From JACDHG01 sp963811585 (lineage in GTDB: Bacteria; Actinomycetota; Actinomycetes; Propionibacteriales; Nocardioidaceae): a DNA stretch of 64,000 nt. Positions 62,992-64,000 of this stretch are shown here, piece by piece (within the stretch, counting starts at the first letter, position 1; every line of letters begins with the position of its first letter). A program made the position numbers and the translations under genes. The notes below the pieces were generated by a model. It worked only from the letters and a program-made list of their open reading frames with translations, was not told the origin of the DNA and ran no database searches. Location of the stretch: the NCBI GenBank assembly GCA_963811585.1, contig CAWERR010000006.1:496001-560000 (forward strand). Direction: 5' to 3'.

Positions 62992-63930
62992 TCAGTCGGC
63001 GTCACGAATCACCGCGAGGGCGTGGGCGAGGTCTTCGGGGTACGTCGAGGCGAACTCGACCCACTCCTCCGACTCTGGGTGGGTGAACCCCAGCCGCAGC
63101 GCGTGCAGCCACTGTCGGGTCAGGCCAACCCTGGCGGCCAGCGCTGGGTCGGCGCCGTACGTGAGGTCCCCGAGACAGGGGTGGTGGAGAGCGCTCATGT
63201 GAACGCGGATCTGGTGGGTGCGCCCCGTCTCAAGCGTGATCTCGAGCAACGACGCGAAGCGATGGGCCTCGAGCGTGTCGTAGTGGGTGATGCTGTGCCG
63301 ACCGCCGTGGCCAACCGTGAACTTGTAGTCGTGCTTGGTGTGGCGCGCGATCGGTGCGTCGATCGTGCCGCGCAGCGGGTCGAGGTGTCCCTGCACGAGC
63401 GCGTGGTAGGTCTTGACGACCTCCCGCTGGCGGAAGGCGTTCTTGAGCCGCGAGTAGGCGTACTCCGACTTCGCGACCACCATCAGGCCGCTCGTCCCGA
63501 CGTCGAGGCGCTGCACGATCCCCTGTCGCTCGGGTACGCCGGACGTCGCCACCCGATAGCCGGCTCCGGCCAGGTGTCCCAGCACCGTCGGGCCGGTCCA
63601 GCCGACGCTGGGATGGGCCGCAACTCCGACCGGCTTGTCGACAACGACGATGGCCGCATCGTCGTGGATGATACGCACGCCCTCGACGACCTCGGGGCGC
63701 ACCTCCACCGGAGCCGCGGGGGCCGGAAGCGTCACCTCGAGAAGTGCCCCAGGCTCGACCCGGTCTGACTTCGCCGGCGCACTGCCGTCGACACTGACGT
63801 CGCCGGCCGCGACGAGCTCGGCTGCCTTGGTGCGGGACAAGCCGAAGAGTCGCGCGATAGCTGCGTCGACGCGCTCGCCGGCAAGCCCAGTCGGGACGTT
63901 CAGGACCTTGCGGGGTCCGGATGTGGTCAC
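62992..63930 (-). CDS. rluD: RluA-family 23S rRNA pseudouridine synthase (RluD-like)
   Basis: This enzyme turns specific uridines of 23S rRNA into pseudouridine. The 312-residue protein has an N-terminal S4 domain (RVDAAIARLFGLSRTKAAEL), and the catalytic Asp in QGIVQRLDVGTSGLMVVAKS. LVQGHLDPLRGTIDAPIAR and TGRTHQIRVHMSALHHPCLG complete the fold. The exact target uridines are inferred from family only. The GTG at 63930 overlaps the upstream gene's stop by GTGA. The 240 bp between it and dnaE hold no gene that I can support. Confidence 0.92.
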   Translation of the reverse strand: MTTSGPRKVLNVPTGLAGERVDAAIARLFGLSRTKAAELVAAGDVSVDGSAPAKSDRVEPGALLEVTLPAPAAPVEVRPEVVEGVRIIHDDAAIVVVDKPVGVAAHPSVGWTGPTVLGHLAGAGYRVATSGVPERQGIVQRLDVGTSGLMVVAKSEYAYSRLKNAFRQREVVKTYHALVQGHLDPLRGTIDAPIARHTKHDYKFTVGHGGRHSITHYDTLEAHRFASLLEITLETGRTHQIRVHMSALHHPCLGDLTYGADPALAARVGLTRQWLHALRLGFTHPESEEWVEFASTYPEDLAHALAVIRDAD

Positions 63931-64000
63931 GAGCGGTCGTGGGTCCCGTCGAAGCGATGCCCCAACAGGCTGAGCACGACAAACATCCCCGCGGCGACGC
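63927..64000 (-). CDS. lspA: Probable lipoprotein signal peptidase, C-terminal fragment
   Basis: Only the last 24 codons are in the window. They read VAAGMFVVLSLLGHRFDGTH then DRS and stop: one hydrophobic helix and a short charged tail, as at the end of LspA. The gene order lspA-rluD-dnaE and the GTGA overlap support the call. The catalytic aspartates lie outside the window, so the name rests mainly on context. Confidence 0.55.
   Translation of the reverse strand, partial: VAAGMFVVLSLLGHRFDGTHDRS

Overview
The window is chromosomal DNA from a high-GC actinobacterium. Gene content and order follow the actinobacterial core: coaE / rpsA / polA, a liv amino-acid ABC operon, an ANTAR response regulator, pyk, gltDB, lgt, trpABC, hisI, hisF, priA, hisHBCD, dnaE, rluD, lspA. 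This is the order I know, with gaps, from Streptomyces and Mycobacterium. F420-type oxidoreductase, DUF4192, DUF222/HNH and SigE-family sigma genes, plus an intergenic repeat of the type GGTCGAGCTTGTCGAGACC, make a Nocardioidaceae-like organism (Propionibacteriales) the best guess. That placement is inference. I see no rRNA, prophage, insertion sequence or CRISPR array.

Layout. 1-10.6 kb: a badly frame-broken GCS2-type glutamate-cysteine ligase gene, DUF4192, DNA polymerase IV, a 5-oxoprolinase operon (pxpA-pxpB-pxpC), an HTH regulator coupled to an MFS exporter, and an S9 oligopeptidase. 10.8-23.4 kb: a SigB-like sigma factor, coaE, an SGNH lipoprotein, rpsA, an APH-fold kinase, a flavin-binding protein, an F420 oxidoreductase, a sirtuin with a methyltransferase, polA and a hotdog thioesterase. 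23.4-26.8 kb: an ECF sigma factor overlapping a membrane-anchored kelch-like protein, a GNAT acetyltransferase and a DUF554 membrane protein. 26.8-32.6 kb: livKHMGF, the ANTAR regulator, and a tRNA with a CAA anticodon. 32.7-63.9 kb: a long, mostly minus-strand biosynthetic supercluster. It carries cell-wall recycling (nagZ), pyruvate kinase, glutamate synthase, lipoprotein processing (lgt, lspA), tryptophan and histidine synthesis, and replication (dnaE). It is interrupted by a DUF222/HNH gene and palindromic repeats between priA and the hisH-linked genes.

How the genes work together. Glutamate synthase supplies the amino donor used by hisC and hisH and, outside this window, by anthranilate synthase. 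PriA stands next to his genes in an array that has trpC, trpB and trpA but no trpF, which fits its known dual HisA/TrpF role. ATGA or GTGA overlaps couple most minus-strand genes.

Two sequence-wide patterns matter to a user. First, at least a dozen start codons lie exactly 6 or 7 nt downstream of a TAnnnT hexamer and lack a Shine-Dalgarno sequence. They are best read as leaderless genes, and this decided several starts given here. Second, single-base indels break otherwise well-conserved genes. They concentrate at 1-1.5 kb, 5.2-9.9 kb and 50.9-55 kb, with isolated cases near 17.9, 35.8 and 43.5 kb, while the largest genes (gltB, dnaE, polA) are clean. This looks like patchy base-call quality rather than gene decay, so broken genes are given as single loci spanning their fragments.
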